Assembly (NCBI GenBank): GCA_905233445.1
Contig: CAJOEP010000010.1
Location: forward strand, 1-64,000
DNA: 64,000 bases
Direction: 5' to 3'
From: an uncultured Bacteroidales bacterium
GTDB lineage: Bacteria > Bacteroidota > Bacteroidia > Bacteroidales > F082
Shown in pieces: positions 24,189 to 32,980 of the stretch; position 1 is the first letter of the stretch, and each line of letters starts with the position of its first letter. The notes under the pieces are model-generated. The model saw only the letters and a list, made by a program, of their open reading frames with translations, did not search any database and was not told the DNA's origin. Made by a program: the position numbers and the translations under genes.

Positions 24189-25127
24189 ATGAAAAGATTA
24201 TTATTGATAGTTTTAATGGCCTTGATACTCCCGTCATGTTCCATCGCTCAAAAACAAGGATTCAAGTTCGCGGAGAAAAGCGGACAGAAACCTGAATGGG
24301 TGGGAAAAGCCAGTATGCCAGGCTATATTATCGTTCACGTTGACGACAAAGCAACTCTTGAAGAAGCAACAGCCGAAGCAATGACGAAAGTCCGTGTGTC
24401 AATGGCGTCTACAATAGCTACATTCGTGGTCAACAATACCGACTTGCATAAAGAGACGAATATTAAAAACGGCATCGCAGTGACTGAAACAGAGTTTGAG
24501 AGCACAACAAAAGCAAGAGTAGCGAAAATGCCAGCCATTAAAGGGGTTAGTATTTCTAAGGCTGATACTTATTATGAAGTATTCAAAAACAAAAAAAGCG
24601 GCGAAAAGTATTATCAATTATATGTGAAGTATCCGTTCACTCAGGCTGAAATAGATGAGATGACTGCCATTTATGAGAAACAGGAGGAAGATATCAATAA
24701 TAGGATATATGAACTGGATATGAAGCTTAACGAAATTGAAACTGTCGAGCAAATCGCCAGCTCAATTGTCGCACTCAGCTCACTGAAAGAGGAACTGGAT
24801 GAAATTGACGCCAGAGTGAAAAGAATCGACGGTATTATAAAATTGTATAATGCAATATATGGTAACATCTCTATTGATATCGTGGAAAACAATCCAGGCA
24901 AGATAGTTTTTAATCTTGTATATGACGGGAAAAAACTCAAGACATCACAAATGCCTAAAATGAGTTCGAATTGCGCCTATGATATAGTGGCGAAGAATGT
25001 TGGCGACAAAGTCGTTGTCACATACAATTCCGAGTATTGTTATGCTCAAGACGACAACCGTATTGACTTGAAATACAATTTTGGGACAAAAAACGTTAAA
25101 AAAACGGTTTATTTTAAATTGAGATAA
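24189..25127 (+). CDS. LPP20-like lipoprotein D of the envelope operon
   Basis: About 312 residues with a lipoprotein signal (MKRLLLIVLMALILPSC, Cys at residue 17). Residues about 35-160 resemble LPP20/FlgT-type domains: PEWVGKAS, an Ala-rich helix (ATAEAMTKVRVSMASTIA), VSISKADTYYEVFKN and YYQLYVKYPFTQAEIDEM. Residues about 160-225 are a predicted coiled coil (DINNRIYELDMKLNEIE, LKEELDEIDARVKRID). A small beta domain closes the protein. Its TAA overlaps the ATG of the P-type ATPase by one base (TAATG), so translation of the two is probably coupled. Confidence 0.82.
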   Translation: MKRLLLIVLMALILPSCSIAQKQGFKFAEKSGQKPEWVGKASMPGYIIVHVDDKATLEEATAEAMTKVRVSMASTIATFVVNNTDLHKETNIKNGIAVTETEFESTTKARVAKMPAIKGVSISKADTYYEVFKNKKSGEKYYQLYVKYPFTQAEIDEMTAIYEKQEEDINNRIYELDMKLNEIETVEQIASSIVALSSLKEELDEIDARVKRIDGIIKLYNAIYGNISIDIVENNPGKIVFNLVYDGKKLKTSQMPKMSSNCAYDIVAKNVGDKVVVTYNSEYCYAQDDNRIDLKYNFGTKNVKKTVYFKLR

Positions 25128-27853
25128 TGAAATATCAAGGTCTTAACTTCAAACAAGTGGAAGAAAGCCGTGCAAAACACGGCTTTAATATTCTTACTCC
25201 TCCCAAAAAAGAGTCGGTTTTTCATCAGTTTTTGGGCAAGTTTAAGGATCCTATAATACAGATTCTTCTGATAGCCCTCGCACTCTCCATCGGAGTGTCT
25301 GTCTATCAATATTTTACAACCGATGAGGGGGCGCATGTCTTGTTTGAGCCACTTGGTATTTTTGCTGCAATAATGTTGGCTACATGCGTCGGATTTGTGT
25401 TCGAACTCAACGCCAACAAAAAATTCGACATCCTTAATCAGGTAAATGACGATGAATCGGTGAAAGTCATCCGCGACGGCAATGTCACTCTTGTCGAACG
25501 CCGTAACATAGTTGTAGGCGACATCGTCATCATTGAACCTGGCGATGAGGTGCCTGCCGATGGTGTCCTGCTCGATGCTTTCTCTCTGCAAGTTAACGAA
25601 TCGGACCTCACAGGCGAACCGATGGCGAGGAAGACCATAGAGGAAAAAGATTTTAAAGAAGATGCCACATATCCATCAAATTGGGTGATGCGTGGTAGTA
25701 AAGTTATTGATGGTCATGGTGTTATGCAAGTCGAAAGAGTGGGCGACGCCACCGAATGGGGCAAGGTTTACAAAGGCTCACAAATCGATAATAACATAAA
25801 AACACCTCTTAACATACAGCTCGACAAACTCGGAAAGGTGATTTGCATCGCGAGTTACATCGTCGCCGCAATAATTGTTGTGACACGATTGGTGATGTAT
25901 TTCGTTATTGACGATAGCATCAGCGATGGAGTGGAATGGATGCGTTTTGCCCATTATGTGCTTAATACACTGATGATTGCTGTCACACTTATCGTGGTGG
26001 CAGTACCGGAAGGTCTTCCAATGAGCGTCACCTTGAGCCTTGCACTTAGTATGCGTAGAATGCTGATTGCCAATAACTTGGTGCGAAGAATGCACGCCTG
26101 TGAGACAATGGGAGCTGCAACAGTGATTTGCACCGATAAAACAGGCACCCTGACACAAAATCAAATGAGTGTCAATGACGTTTTAACTTATTGTAAATCA
26201 ACAGATATCTTGAAAGAATGTATATCTGTAAACACTACGGCATTCCTCGACTATACAAATAAGGAAAAAGTTAAGGCGATAGGCAATCCTACTGAGGGCG
26301 CGCTTCTGCTATGGCTTTATAATCAAGGAGTTAACTACTTCGATTATAGGGAAGACATGAAATTGTTATATCAGGTGCCATTTTCCACTAAATATAAGTT
26401 TATGGCAACCATCGTTGACTCTAAAACGTTTGGTAAGCCGATGTTTTATGTTAAAGGTGCACCTGAGATAATTCTTGCGCACTGCAATAAAATAATCACC
26501 GACGATGGCATTGTTGATATTGAGCCATATCGTAAAACTATTGAGAACAAATTCCTTGAATACAACGGAAGGGCGATGAGAACATTGGCGTTGGCATATA
26601 AGGAAGCCGATGTCAACGAGCAGTCATTCGATAAAAAGACCGATAATTTGGTTGCCGAAAACCTTATTTTCGCTGCTGCTGTTGCTATAGCCGACCCGAT
26701 CCGTCCCGATGTGGCTGATGCTGTCGCCAGTTGCATGAAAGCTGGCATCGACGTTAAGATTGTGACAGGCGATACTCCAGGAACAGCAATAGAAATCGGA
26801 CGTCAGCTCGGTTTGTGGAAGGATACCGATCAGAAGGATTTCAACCACATCTCAGGTAAAGATTTTGAAGCTTTGTCGGATGAAGAGGCCCGACGCCGTA
26901 TCCCGATGCTTAAGATTATGTCACGAGCACGCCCGATGGATAAGGAACGACTGGTACGTCTGCAGCAGATGTACGGCGAAGTGGTGGCTGTCACAGGCGA
27001 CGGCACCAACGACGCACCGGCACTAAAAGCTGCACAAGTCGGTCTTTCTATGGGCGATGGCACAACAGTGGCCAAGGAAGCCTCAGATATAACGATTTTG
27101 GATAATTCATTCAGAAGCATCTGCCGCGCAGTGATGTGGGGACGTTCGCTTTACCTGAATATCCAGCGTTTTGTGCTGTTCCAAATGACAATCAACGTGG
27201 CGGCATGTCTAGTGGTGATGCTCGGCGCATTGCTAGGCACCGACGCGGTACTCACCGTAACACAAATGCTGTGGGTCAATCTTATTATGGATACATTCGC
27301 GGCTCTTGCATTGGCATCATTGCCACCATCAGAAAGCGTGATGAACGAAAAACCGCGATCAAAAGACGCGCATATTCTCACAAAACCAATGGTGCAGTCG
27401 ATACTTTCGATAGGAATAATATTCGTGATAGTTTTGCTGGGCTTTATCCAATATTTCAAGCATGTGGAAGTTAACACCTTGATGGATTTCTCTTTTAAAG
27501 ATTATCTTGCTAACTTCTTCAATTTCAATATTGTAAATGCCGAAAACTATTCCACCTATGAGCATTCACTGACATTTACAATCTTTGTGTTCCTTCAATT
27601 CTGGAACCTGTTCAACGCAAAGGCATTCCATACCGGAAAATCTGGATTCCGCAATCCGACCAGGTCATTCGGAGGTTTTGAACTGGCTTTGGTAATAATT
27701 TTGCTCGGACAATTCTTGATAATCACCCATGGTGGTGAAATGTTTAATGTGGAACCACTGAAATGGCAGGACTGGCTAATCTGCATCATAGGAACCAGTC
27801 CGGTGATAATAATTGGCGAGATTATTAGGTTTCTTAAAAAAGAGAAAGTATGA
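25127..27853 (+). CDS. Calcium-translocating P-type ATPase, PMCA type
   Basis: A 908-residue inner-membrane pump that exports Ca2+ at the expense of ATP. The phosphorylation site is in CTDKTGTLTQNQ (Asp near residue 338), the dephosphorylation loop is LTGEP, the Ca2+-site helix M4 carries VAVPEGLPMS, the hinge is TGDGTNDAPALK and M6 carries NLIMDTFAALALAS, which is typical of the plasma-membrane Ca2+ ATPase class. About ten membrane segments are visible. It overlaps gene D by one base and aroQ by four (ATGA). The link to the envelope operon suggests a role at the envelope, perhaps in divalent ion balance, but this is inference from position only. Confidence 0.92.
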   Translation: MKYQGLNFKQVEESRAKHGFNILTPPKKESVFHQFLGKFKDPIIQILLIALALSIGVSVYQYFTTDEGAHVLFEPLGIFAAIMLATCVGFVFELNANKKFDILNQVNDDESVKVIRDGNVTLVERRNIVVGDIVIIEPGDEVPADGVLLDAFSLQVNESDLTGEPMARKTIEEKDFKEDATYPSNWVMRGSKVIDGHGVMQVERVGDATEWGKVYKGSQIDNNIKTPLNIQLDKLGKVICIASYIVAAIIVVTRLVMYFVIDDSISDGVEWMRFAHYVLNTLMIAVTLIVVAVPEGLPMSVTLSLALSMRRMLIANNLVRRMHACETMGAATVICTDKTGTLTQNQMSVNDVLTYCKSTDILKECISVNTTAFLDYTNKEKVKAIGNPTEGALLLWLYNQGVNYFDYREDMKLLYQVPFSTKYKFMATIVDSKTFGKPMFYVKGAPEIILAHCNKIITDDGIVDIEPYRKTIENKFLEYNGRAMRTLALAYKEADVNEQSFDKKTDNLVAENLIFAAAVAIADPIRPDVADAVASCMKAGIDVKIVTGDTPGTAIEIGRQLGLWKDTDQKDFNHISGKDFEALSDEEARRRIPMLKIMSRARPMDKERLVRLQQMYGEVVAVTGDGTNDAPALKAAQVGLSMGDGTTVAKEASDITILDNSFRSICRAVMWGRSLYLNIQRFVLFQMTINVAACLVVMLGALLGTDAVLTVTQMLWVNLIMDTFAALALASLPPSESVMNEKPRSKDAHILTKPMVQSILSIGIIFVIVLLGFIQYFKHVEVNTLMDFSFKDYLANFFNFNIVNAENYSTYEHSLTFTIFVFLQFWNLFNAKAFHTGKSGFRNPTRSFGGFELALVIILLGQFLIITHGGEMFNVEPLKWQDWLICIIGTSPVIIIGEIIRFLKKEKV

Positions 27854-28269
27854 GAATATTGGTTTTAAACGGGCCTAATCTGAATCTAATCGGAGAAAGA
27901 GAGCCGGAAATATATGGTAATCAATCACTTGATGATTATATATCAGAGATGAAACAGCGATTCCCAAGTTGCGAAATAGATTCGTTTCAGTCGAATCACG
28001 AGGGTGTTTTGATTGACAAACTGCAGGAGGCTATGGACAAATATGACGGTGTTGTCATGAATCCCGGAGGCTATGCGCATACTTCAATTGCGTTGGCCGA
28101 CACAATCAGGGCAATAAATATTCCTGTTGTTGAGGTTCATATCTCGAATATTTACGAAAGGGAAGCGTTCAGGCATCATTCATATACTGCGGAAGCCGCT
28201 GTTAAATCCATCGTCGGACACGGTCTTGAAGGCTACGCCGAAGCCATAAACTACCTAATCGCCAAATAA
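27850..28269 (+). CDS. aroQ: 3-dehydroquinate dehydratase, type II
   Basis: Converts 3-dehydroquinate to 3-dehydroshikimate in the shikimate pathway; a dodecameric cytosolic enzyme. The 139 residues carry the family's LNGPNLNLIGEREPEIYG with the catalytic Tyr, FQSNHEGVLID, NPGGYAHTSIAL and VEVHISNIYEREAFRHHSY with the catalytic His. It is the last gene of the long plus-strand unit. An AT-rich stem (GATTTTT/AAAAATC, 28270-28286) directly behind the stop also covers the end of the convergent glycosyltransferase gene and may end both transcripts. Confidence 0.95.
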   Translation: MRILVLNGPNLNLIGEREPEIYGNQSLDDYISEMKQRFPSCEIDSFQSNHEGVLIDKLQEAMDKYDGVVMNPGGYAHTSIALADTIRAINIPVVEVHISNIYEREAFRHHSYTAEAAVKSIVGHGLEGYAEAINYLIAK

Positions 28270-28274
28270 GATTT

Positions 28275-29294
28275 TTAAGAAAAATCCTGTTCATTAAGCT
28301 CGGTGTAAAGCTTTTTCTTTTCCAAGAAATGCTTAAACACGATGTTTTTCTGATAAACTTGTGAAACGTGCTTGTGAGTAAGTGCGTTTCTCTTTTTTCT
28401 CAGTGCCGGCAGATGCCTGTAAAAGCTGAAATGCGCCCTGATCACGGCCCATAAGTCGGCAAAACTGCCGTCGAACAGAAATTTAAATCCTGCAATCCAA
28501 TCAAGCAGTATTCTGTAGGTAATAATGCCGAAAACAGAACCTTGGGGGAGATTTTTCATCAGCAATGACAGGTTGTTTCGGAAATTGAGATAAGTTTTTC
28601 TCGCCGAGCTTTTGGGCAGTGTGCCGCCTCCGATGTGATAAACCTTTGATTGAGGACAGTACATCACTTTATAGTCCATATTTTTCACGCGCCAACAGAA
28701 GTCGATTTCCTCCATGTGTGCGAAGAAACTGTCGTCCAATCCACCAAATTTGTGATAGACGTCGCTGCGCACGAACATACAAGCTCCTGTAGCCCAAAAA
28801 ACCTCTTTTATGTCGTCGTATTGGCCATTGTCGGTCTCCAATTCCTGAAAAACCCTGCCACGACAGAAAGGATAGCCGTATTTGTCGATGAAACCGCCGC
28901 CGGCACCGGCATATTCGAACTTCGTCTTGTCGTGATATGACAGTATTTTGGGCTGACAAGCCGCAATGCTTTCGTCGCTGTCCATCAGTTCGACAATTGG
29001 CTCAATCCAATGTGGTGTGACCTCAATGTCGGAGTTTAAAAGGCAGTAGTATTTCGCTTCAACCTGACGCAAGGCTTTGTTGTAGCCAGTGGAGAATCCG
29101 CCGTTGTCATCATTGATAATCAATCGGATATCAGGAAAGGCCTGTTTCATGAAAGCGACGGAATCATCGGTGGAGGCGTTGTCGGCAACCACAATATCTG
29201 CCACATCAGAGCTATGCTCGATGACGGTCGGAAGGAACTTCTCGAGGAACTTCTTTCCGTTGTAATTCAATATGACTACCGCAACTTTTTTCAT
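28275..29294 (-). CDS. Family 2 glycosyltransferase
   Basis: A 339-residue transferase with the GT-A fold: VAVVILNYNGKKFLEKFLP at the start, DIVVADNASTDDSV, a DxD-like NSDIEVTP and AHMEEIDFCWRVK further on. Basic and amphipathic helices near the end (ITYRILLDWIAGFKFLF) suggest membrane association. Relatives add rhamnose or other sugars to cell-surface polysaccharides; the acceptor cannot be read from the sequence. It is isolated and not part of a polysaccharide cluster. The promoter box lies only five bases before the ATG. Confidence 0.88.
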   Translation of the reverse strand: MKKVAVVILNYNGKKFLEKFLPTVIEHSSDVADIVVADNASTDDSVAFMKQAFPDIRLIINDDNGGFSTGYNKALRQVEAKYYCLLNSDIEVTPHWIEPIVELMDSDESIAACQPKILSYHDKTKFEYAGAGGGFIDKYGYPFCRGRVFQELETDNGQYDDIKEVFWATGACMFVRSDVYHKFGGLDDSFFAHMEEIDFCWRVKNMDYKVMYCPQSKVYHIGGGTLPKSSARKTYLNFRNNLSLLMKNLPQGSVFGIITYRILLDWIAGFKFLFDGSFADLWAVIRAHFSFYRHLPALRKKRNALTHKHVSQVYQKNIVFKHFLEKKKLYTELNEQDFS

Positions 29295-29299
29295 GACTG

Positions 29300-29307
29300 C
29301 AAAAATA
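29300..29307 (-). promoter_or_regulatory. -7 box five bases before the glycosyltransferase ATG
   Basis: TATTTTTG on the minus strand. With transcription starting about five bases downstream of the box, the mRNA would begin at or next to the start codon. Confidence 0.65.
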
Positions 29308-29401
29308 TGAAAAAATATAATACAAAATGATAAGGGACCTGATTTTAATCAAGCCCCATTATCGAAACAAAGTATGTGTGGTATGTGGTATGTTTAAATT
29401 A

Positions 29402-30886
29402 CTATCGTGGGTTATCGTAGTAGTCGCGGGCGCGGTCGCCATATGAGTTGGGGTTAACAACCTCGTCAACTCCGTAATCATTGTAGGTGCCGTAGGTGCG
29501 CTGGTATATTTCATTGGTCCACCTGAAGTTGTTGATTTCACCGATAGCGTCAGAGTGGATGAGCTTGAAGTCGTTGGTGACGATGTCGCGTGTCATGAAC
29601 ACGAACTTCTTGTTGCGCTGGCTTCCGAGTGCATAGTAATGCCAAATCTCGTAAGGGAATGCGCCTGGTTCGTTGTAGCTCTGAACGATTCTGTCAGGAG
29701 CTCCGTATTTGAGGAACACAATGCCTCTGTCGGTGGCGTATCCTTTGCTTGTGATAGATTTGAATGATGCGTTAACTCTAAGAACCTGAGCGTAATAGTC
29801 AAGCCAAGCCTGTCTCGGGTCGATTTTGTTTCTGCTTGACCAGAATGTGTAGAAATACTGCTGCATGGTCTTGATATCGTCGGTTCTTATAAGTTCTTCA
29901 GCATAGTCTTTCTCAACCAAAGTCGAGATTGGTGACAATGTCCTTATATATTCGCGGATTGTGTCCAGATTGTTGATTTGTCCGCTGAAAACCTCGTCGG
30001 TGTTGATGGATGCCATCAGAGAGTTGTCAATCTGATATGATGAATTGCTTCTTTGGAAGAAATAGCGGTTCAATCCGATAATCTCATTGTTCCTGTCGCG
30101 AGCCTCAAGCACGAGGTAATAGTTTCCAGAAGGCAGGTTGGTGATGTCCATGCTGCTGATAACCACATCTATGTCCTTGGCGTTCATTCTCTTAGTGAAG
30201 AAATAGTTGTTTAACTTCGCATTGTTTTCAAAAGCGCAGATATATGTGTTGAGCAGATATTTTTCTCCTTCACCCAGGTGTTTTTTGGCGTTGTAAATCT
30301 CAGCGTAGAACGAGAATTTGTTGATGGTCTCAGGGTAATACGGCATTATCATAGGGATGATGTCGTAGCCGTTTTTGGTGTTGTTGCCGTCAGTTTGGGC
30401 TTTTGAGAAACTCTCCAGACCGATTATGCTTGAGAAACAGAACTTCTCAGGAAAATCGACAAGCAATTGGTCCTCAACCTTGAAAGGTTTCTCGGCTTTG
30501 TTATTCTCGTCTTCCAGTATCACCTCTAATGTATATGAGCCGTTGTCGAGGCTATAACGTTGCACATCCATAAAGAAACCATTGATGCCTGTGGTGTCAG
30601 CTACAGAAGGACTTGATAATGAATACTTTCCGAAGTTTTTCACCGACTCGCCCTGTTTGAACATGATTGTAACATTGACGGTGGCGTTGTATTGTCCGGC
30701 GTCATTTTTTGTATAAACCAGACTGCCTTTGTCAAAAGTGATGTATGTCTCAACGTATGGAGTGGCCTCGTCACCAACCATATTAAAGGTGGCGTACGAT
30801 ATATATGAATTCAGGTTTTTTTTCTGTTGGGCGTTGACCGTAATACCAAACATGACCAAGGGGCAGATGATAAAAAATCTCTTCAT
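29402..30886 (-). CDS. GWxTD domain-containing exported protein
   Basis: A 494-residue protein with signal peptide (MKRFFIICPLVMFGITVNAQ). The first about 300 residues form beta-rich modules (YVETYITFDKGSLVY, GSYTLEVILEDENN, GNYYLVLEARDRNNE). The C-terminal 150 residues are the GWxTD domain, with RGIVFLKYGAPDRIV and PYEIWHYY. The domain is common in Bacteroidota and Acidobacteria; its function is not known. It is transcribed alone. Confidence 0.87.
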   Translation of the reverse strand: MKRFFIICPLVMFGITVNAQQKKNLNSYISYATFNMVGDEATPYVETYITFDKGSLVYTKNDAGQYNATVNVTIMFKQGESVKNFGKYSLSSPSVADTTGINGFFMDVQRYSLDNGSYTLEVILEDENNKAEKPFKVEDQLLVDFPEKFCFSSIIGLESFSKAQTDGNNTKNGYDIIPMIMPYYPETINKFSFYAEIYNAKKHLGEGEKYLLNTYICAFENNAKLNNYFFTKRMNAKDIDVVISSMDITNLPSGNYYLVLEARDRNNEIIGLNRYFFQRSNSSYQIDNSLMASINTDEVFSGQINNLDTIREYIRTLSPISTLVEKDYAEELIRTDDIKTMQQYFYTFWSSRNKIDPRQAWLDYYAQVLRVNASFKSITSKGYATDRGIVFLKYGAPDRIVQSYNEPGAFPYEIWHYYALGSQRNKKFVFMTRDIVTNDFKLIHSDAIGEINNFRWTNEIYQRTYGTYNDYGVDEVVNPNSYGDRARDYYDNPR

Positions 30887-30911
30887 GATGCACTTAAATT
30901 TGTTTCGAGTG

Positions 30912-30919
30912 CAAAATTA
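30912..30919 (-). promoter_or_regulatory. -7 promoter box of the GWxTD gene
   Basis: TAATTTTG on the minus strand, 25 bases before the ATG. The leader contains a small stem (TGCACT/AGTGCA, about 30889-30914). Confidence 0.68.
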
Positions 30920-31026
30920 CAACCATAGAAAAATTTTGTCAAGGTTTTTAGCCCTGTTTTTTATGGAAAAATATGGAAGGAATCCTTGTAACTAGATGAA
31001 AAACAGATAATTACGACACTTCAATT

Positions 31027-32556
31027 TTAGTACTTAAACGTGCTTAAAAAGCCATGTATAAAATGATTCATCTCGAGTTGTGTCTTGAAAATATTCTCCA
31101 AACGATTGCCTCTTTTGTTTGTTGAGCTGTAAGTTTGTTTTAGCAAAACGGCAATTTCGAGGTCGGAGAAGCCCATGAAGCTTAGTATGATAAACCTGAA
31201 ATCGGCAGGCGTTAAATCGGGATAAGCAACTGATAATGAGTGTGTTAAGTTTGGAAATGACTCGTTGAATGTTGTTGTGAGAGTTATCAGTTTGTTCCTT
31301 GTGAGTGCAAGTCGCGGATATTCGCCAACCGTTTTAATCAGAATCTCTTTGCCTTCGAGCGAAGACTTTATGTCCTTGTATATCTTGGTGTTAACGAATA
31401 TGTTATAGCTTTCTTCAAATGTGCGTTTCGAGGTGATGACATCTGTTTTTGGCAATGTGACGTTGTCGAGCTTGTGTTTTTGCGTATTTTTATAAAAGGC
31501 TATGATACCTATTATTAATAATACGATGATAATCACAAGAATCCAGATCAAACCTTTGTAACTGTTTGATTTTGTGGAGCTTTCAGGGTTATTGGCGATA
31601 ACGAAGCTTTCGTAAATAGATTCGAGTTCCATCTTCACGGGAGTGAGTCTCGCCTCGGCTGACTGTGCTTTTGCCTGATATTGGGCATAATAAAGTTCCT
31701 TGTCGTGGTCGTTTAACGAGAAGTAAACGCTGGCAAGCATTTCCGAGGCCTCTACTTTCATTTTTGCGTCGCCTTCGTCGAAACATTTGAGCAAATAGGG
31801 CAGGGCTTCGTCAAATTTGTTGTTGTAATAAAAATGACATGCTGTAAAATATTTATACTCAATTGTTTGCGGCGATTTTGTCCATATTCTTCCATATAGG
31901 GAATCTGCTGTTTTTGTGTCAAAAATGTCATAAAAAGCGATTCCTTTCTTGATTTGGATGAGGTTGTATTGTTCTTCGGTGAGATTTTTTTTGTCCTCTG
32001 CGATTTCATAGTTGAGCAGAGCTATATTTGAAATATGGTTGTGCTGATATAGGTCGCCAATTTTCAACAATATGTCAATCACTTCTTGCTGGCGGGTGGC
32101 GTTTTCGAATTGTTGGAGGGCTTCGTCGTAGAAGTAAGATGCCGGCTTCAGGCTGTTGACGTCGGAATAGATGTTGCCGATGTTATCGAGTATCTGTCCC
32201 AGATAGTGATAATCGTCGTTGTCGGCTGTTTTTTTAATTACGATATAGCTTTTTTGGGTGTTATAAGATTCGATTAATGCCGTTGCGGAACTTATATAGC
32301 TATCGTTTTTGAGGTCGTTGAGGCCTTTTTGGAAGAATATTTGTGATTTTTTTTCCAGAAAAACGGGGTTGTTGGCGTAATTTTCGGAGCAGCTGTCGGC
32401 TAATTTCGCCAGATTTTGGATATATTCGTCGGAGTTTTCATAGCTGTTTTTATATTCCAATATCTCTGACGGGACGGACTTGTTGTGACATGCGCAAAGA
32501 TATAATGCTGTGATTAGCAATATGATAAGGGCAATATGTCGTTCAAATATCTTCAT
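31027..32556 (-). CDS. TPR and HTH membrane regulator
   Basis: A 509-residue protein starting with a lipoprotein-like signal (LITALYLCAC). Residues about 30-320 are TPR-like helical repeats. A single membrane helix follows (GLIWILVIIIVLLIIGIIAF, about 330-350). The C-terminal cytosolic part ends in a LuxR-type helix-turn-helix (LTPADFRFIILSFMGFSDLE, then TNKRGNRLENIFK). This arrangement (outside TPR sensor, membrane helix, DNA-binding-like tail) is frequent in Bacteroidota. If the start is correct, the same N-terminal segment could be a membrane anchor and not a lipidated signal. Confidence 0.85.
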   Translation of the reverse strand: MKIFERHIALIILLITALYLCACHNKSVPSEILEYKNSYENSDEYIQNLAKLADSCSENYANNPVFLEKKSQIFFQKGLNDLKNDSYISSATALIESYNTQKSYIVIKKTADNDDYHYLGQILDNIGNIYSDVNSLKPASYFYDEALQQFENATRQQEVIDILLKIGDLYQHNHISNIALLNYEIAEDKKNLTEEQYNLIQIKKGIAFYDIFDTKTADSLYGRIWTKSPQTIEYKYFTACHFYYNNKFDEALPYLLKCFDEGDAKMKVEASEMLASVYFSLNDHDKELYYAQYQAKAQSAEARLTPVKMELESIYESFVIANNPESSTKSNSYKGLIWILVIIIVLLIIGIIAFYKNTQKHKLDNVTLPKTDVITSKRTFEESYNIFVNTKIYKDIKSSLEGKEILIKTVGEYPRLALTRNKLITLTTTFNESFPNLTHSLSVAYPDLTPADFRFIILSFMGFSDLEIAVLLKQTYSSTNKRGNRLENIFKTQLEMNHFIHGFLSTFKY

Positions 32557-32565
32557 AATCGGTTA

Positions 32566-32573
32566 CAAAGGTA
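32566..32573 (-). promoter_or_regulatory. -7 promoter box of the TPR/HTH regulator
   Basis: TACCTTTG on the minus strand, nine bases before the ATG at 32556. Confidence 0.65.
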
Positions 32574-32614
32574 TGGAAAATTTCCGAAAAAAATAAAAAT
32601 TTTTGAAAAAAATG

Positions 32615-32643
32615 TTGTGGCATTGAAAACTTTTGTATTTTTG
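32615..32643 (+). promoter_or_regulatory. Promoter of the tRNA-Ser pair
   Basis: TTG at 32615-32617 and TATTTTTG at 32636-32643, 18 bases apart. The tRNA 5' end begins five bases after the box, which calibrates the transcription start for this promoter type. Confidence 0.8.
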
Positions 32644-32647
32644 CAGC

Positions 32648-32719
32648 GGAGATATGGCAGAGCGGTCGATCGCGGCGGTCTTGAAAACCGTTATACAGAA
32701 ATGTATCGGGGGTTCGAAC
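32648..32719 (+). pseudogene. Truncated tRNA-Ser(UGA)
   Basis: The 5' acceptor strand GGAGATA, D arm, anticodon arm (loop CTTGAAA, anticodon TGA at 32682-32684), long variable arm (ATACA/TGTAT) and the T arm up to GGGGGTTCGAAC are all present. The expected 3' strand of the T stem and the acceptor strand (TATCTCC) are missing; unrelated AT-rich sequence follows directly. The gene therefore ends at the T loop and cannot make a normal tRNA. Either the genome carries another copy, or the deletion is an assembly collapse between two similar tRNA genes. Confidence 0.8.
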
Positions 32720-32736
32720 TAATATAAAAAGGTTGG

Positions 32737-32823
32737 GGAGAGATGCCAGAGTGGTCGAATGGGGCGGTCTCGAAAACCGTTGAACGCTTTCGCGTTCCAA
32801 GGGTTCGAATCCCTTTCTCTCCG
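32737..32823 (+). tRNA. tRNA-Ser(CGA)
   Basis: A complete class II tRNA of 87 bases: acceptor GGAGAGA/TCTCTCC, anticodon loop CTCGAAA with anticodon CGA (32771-32773), long variable arm (GAACGC/GCGTTC) and T arm AAGGG/CCCTT around TTCGAAT. CCA is not encoded. It decodes UCG and lies 17 bases behind the truncated tRNA in the same transcript. Confidence 0.97.
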
Positions 32824-32830
32824 CTGGACG

Positions 32831-32859
32831 ATGCCATCAGACACGATGGCATTTTTTTT
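32831..32859 (+). terminator. Intrinsic terminator of the tRNA unit
   Basis: Stem ATGCCATC/GATGGCAT with a six-base loop, then eight T residues. Confidence 0.92.
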
Positions 32860-32921
32860 GACAGGATATACAAGATTAGGATAGAATTATTGTGGCTAGT
32901 TGACATTTTTTTTTGTAATTC

Positions 32922-32952
32922 TTGATTTTTTCAGAAAAATGTTGTATTTTTG
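32922..32952 (+). promoter_or_regulatory. Promoter of the toxin-antitoxin pair
   Basis: TTG at 32922-32924, -7 box TATTTTTG at 32945-32952, 20 bases apart. The leader is about 25 bases. It closely resembles the promoter at 1695-1724. Confidence 0.75.
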
Positions 32953-32980
32953 CGAAATTGAAATATAGGAGAAATAAATA

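Noticed and set aside
28270-28286. Strong terminator between aroQ and the glycosyltransferase gene
   Set aside because: The stem GATTTTT/AAAAATC is only seven AT-rich pairs and overlaps coding sequence; it is mentioned under aroQ but not listed as a terminator.
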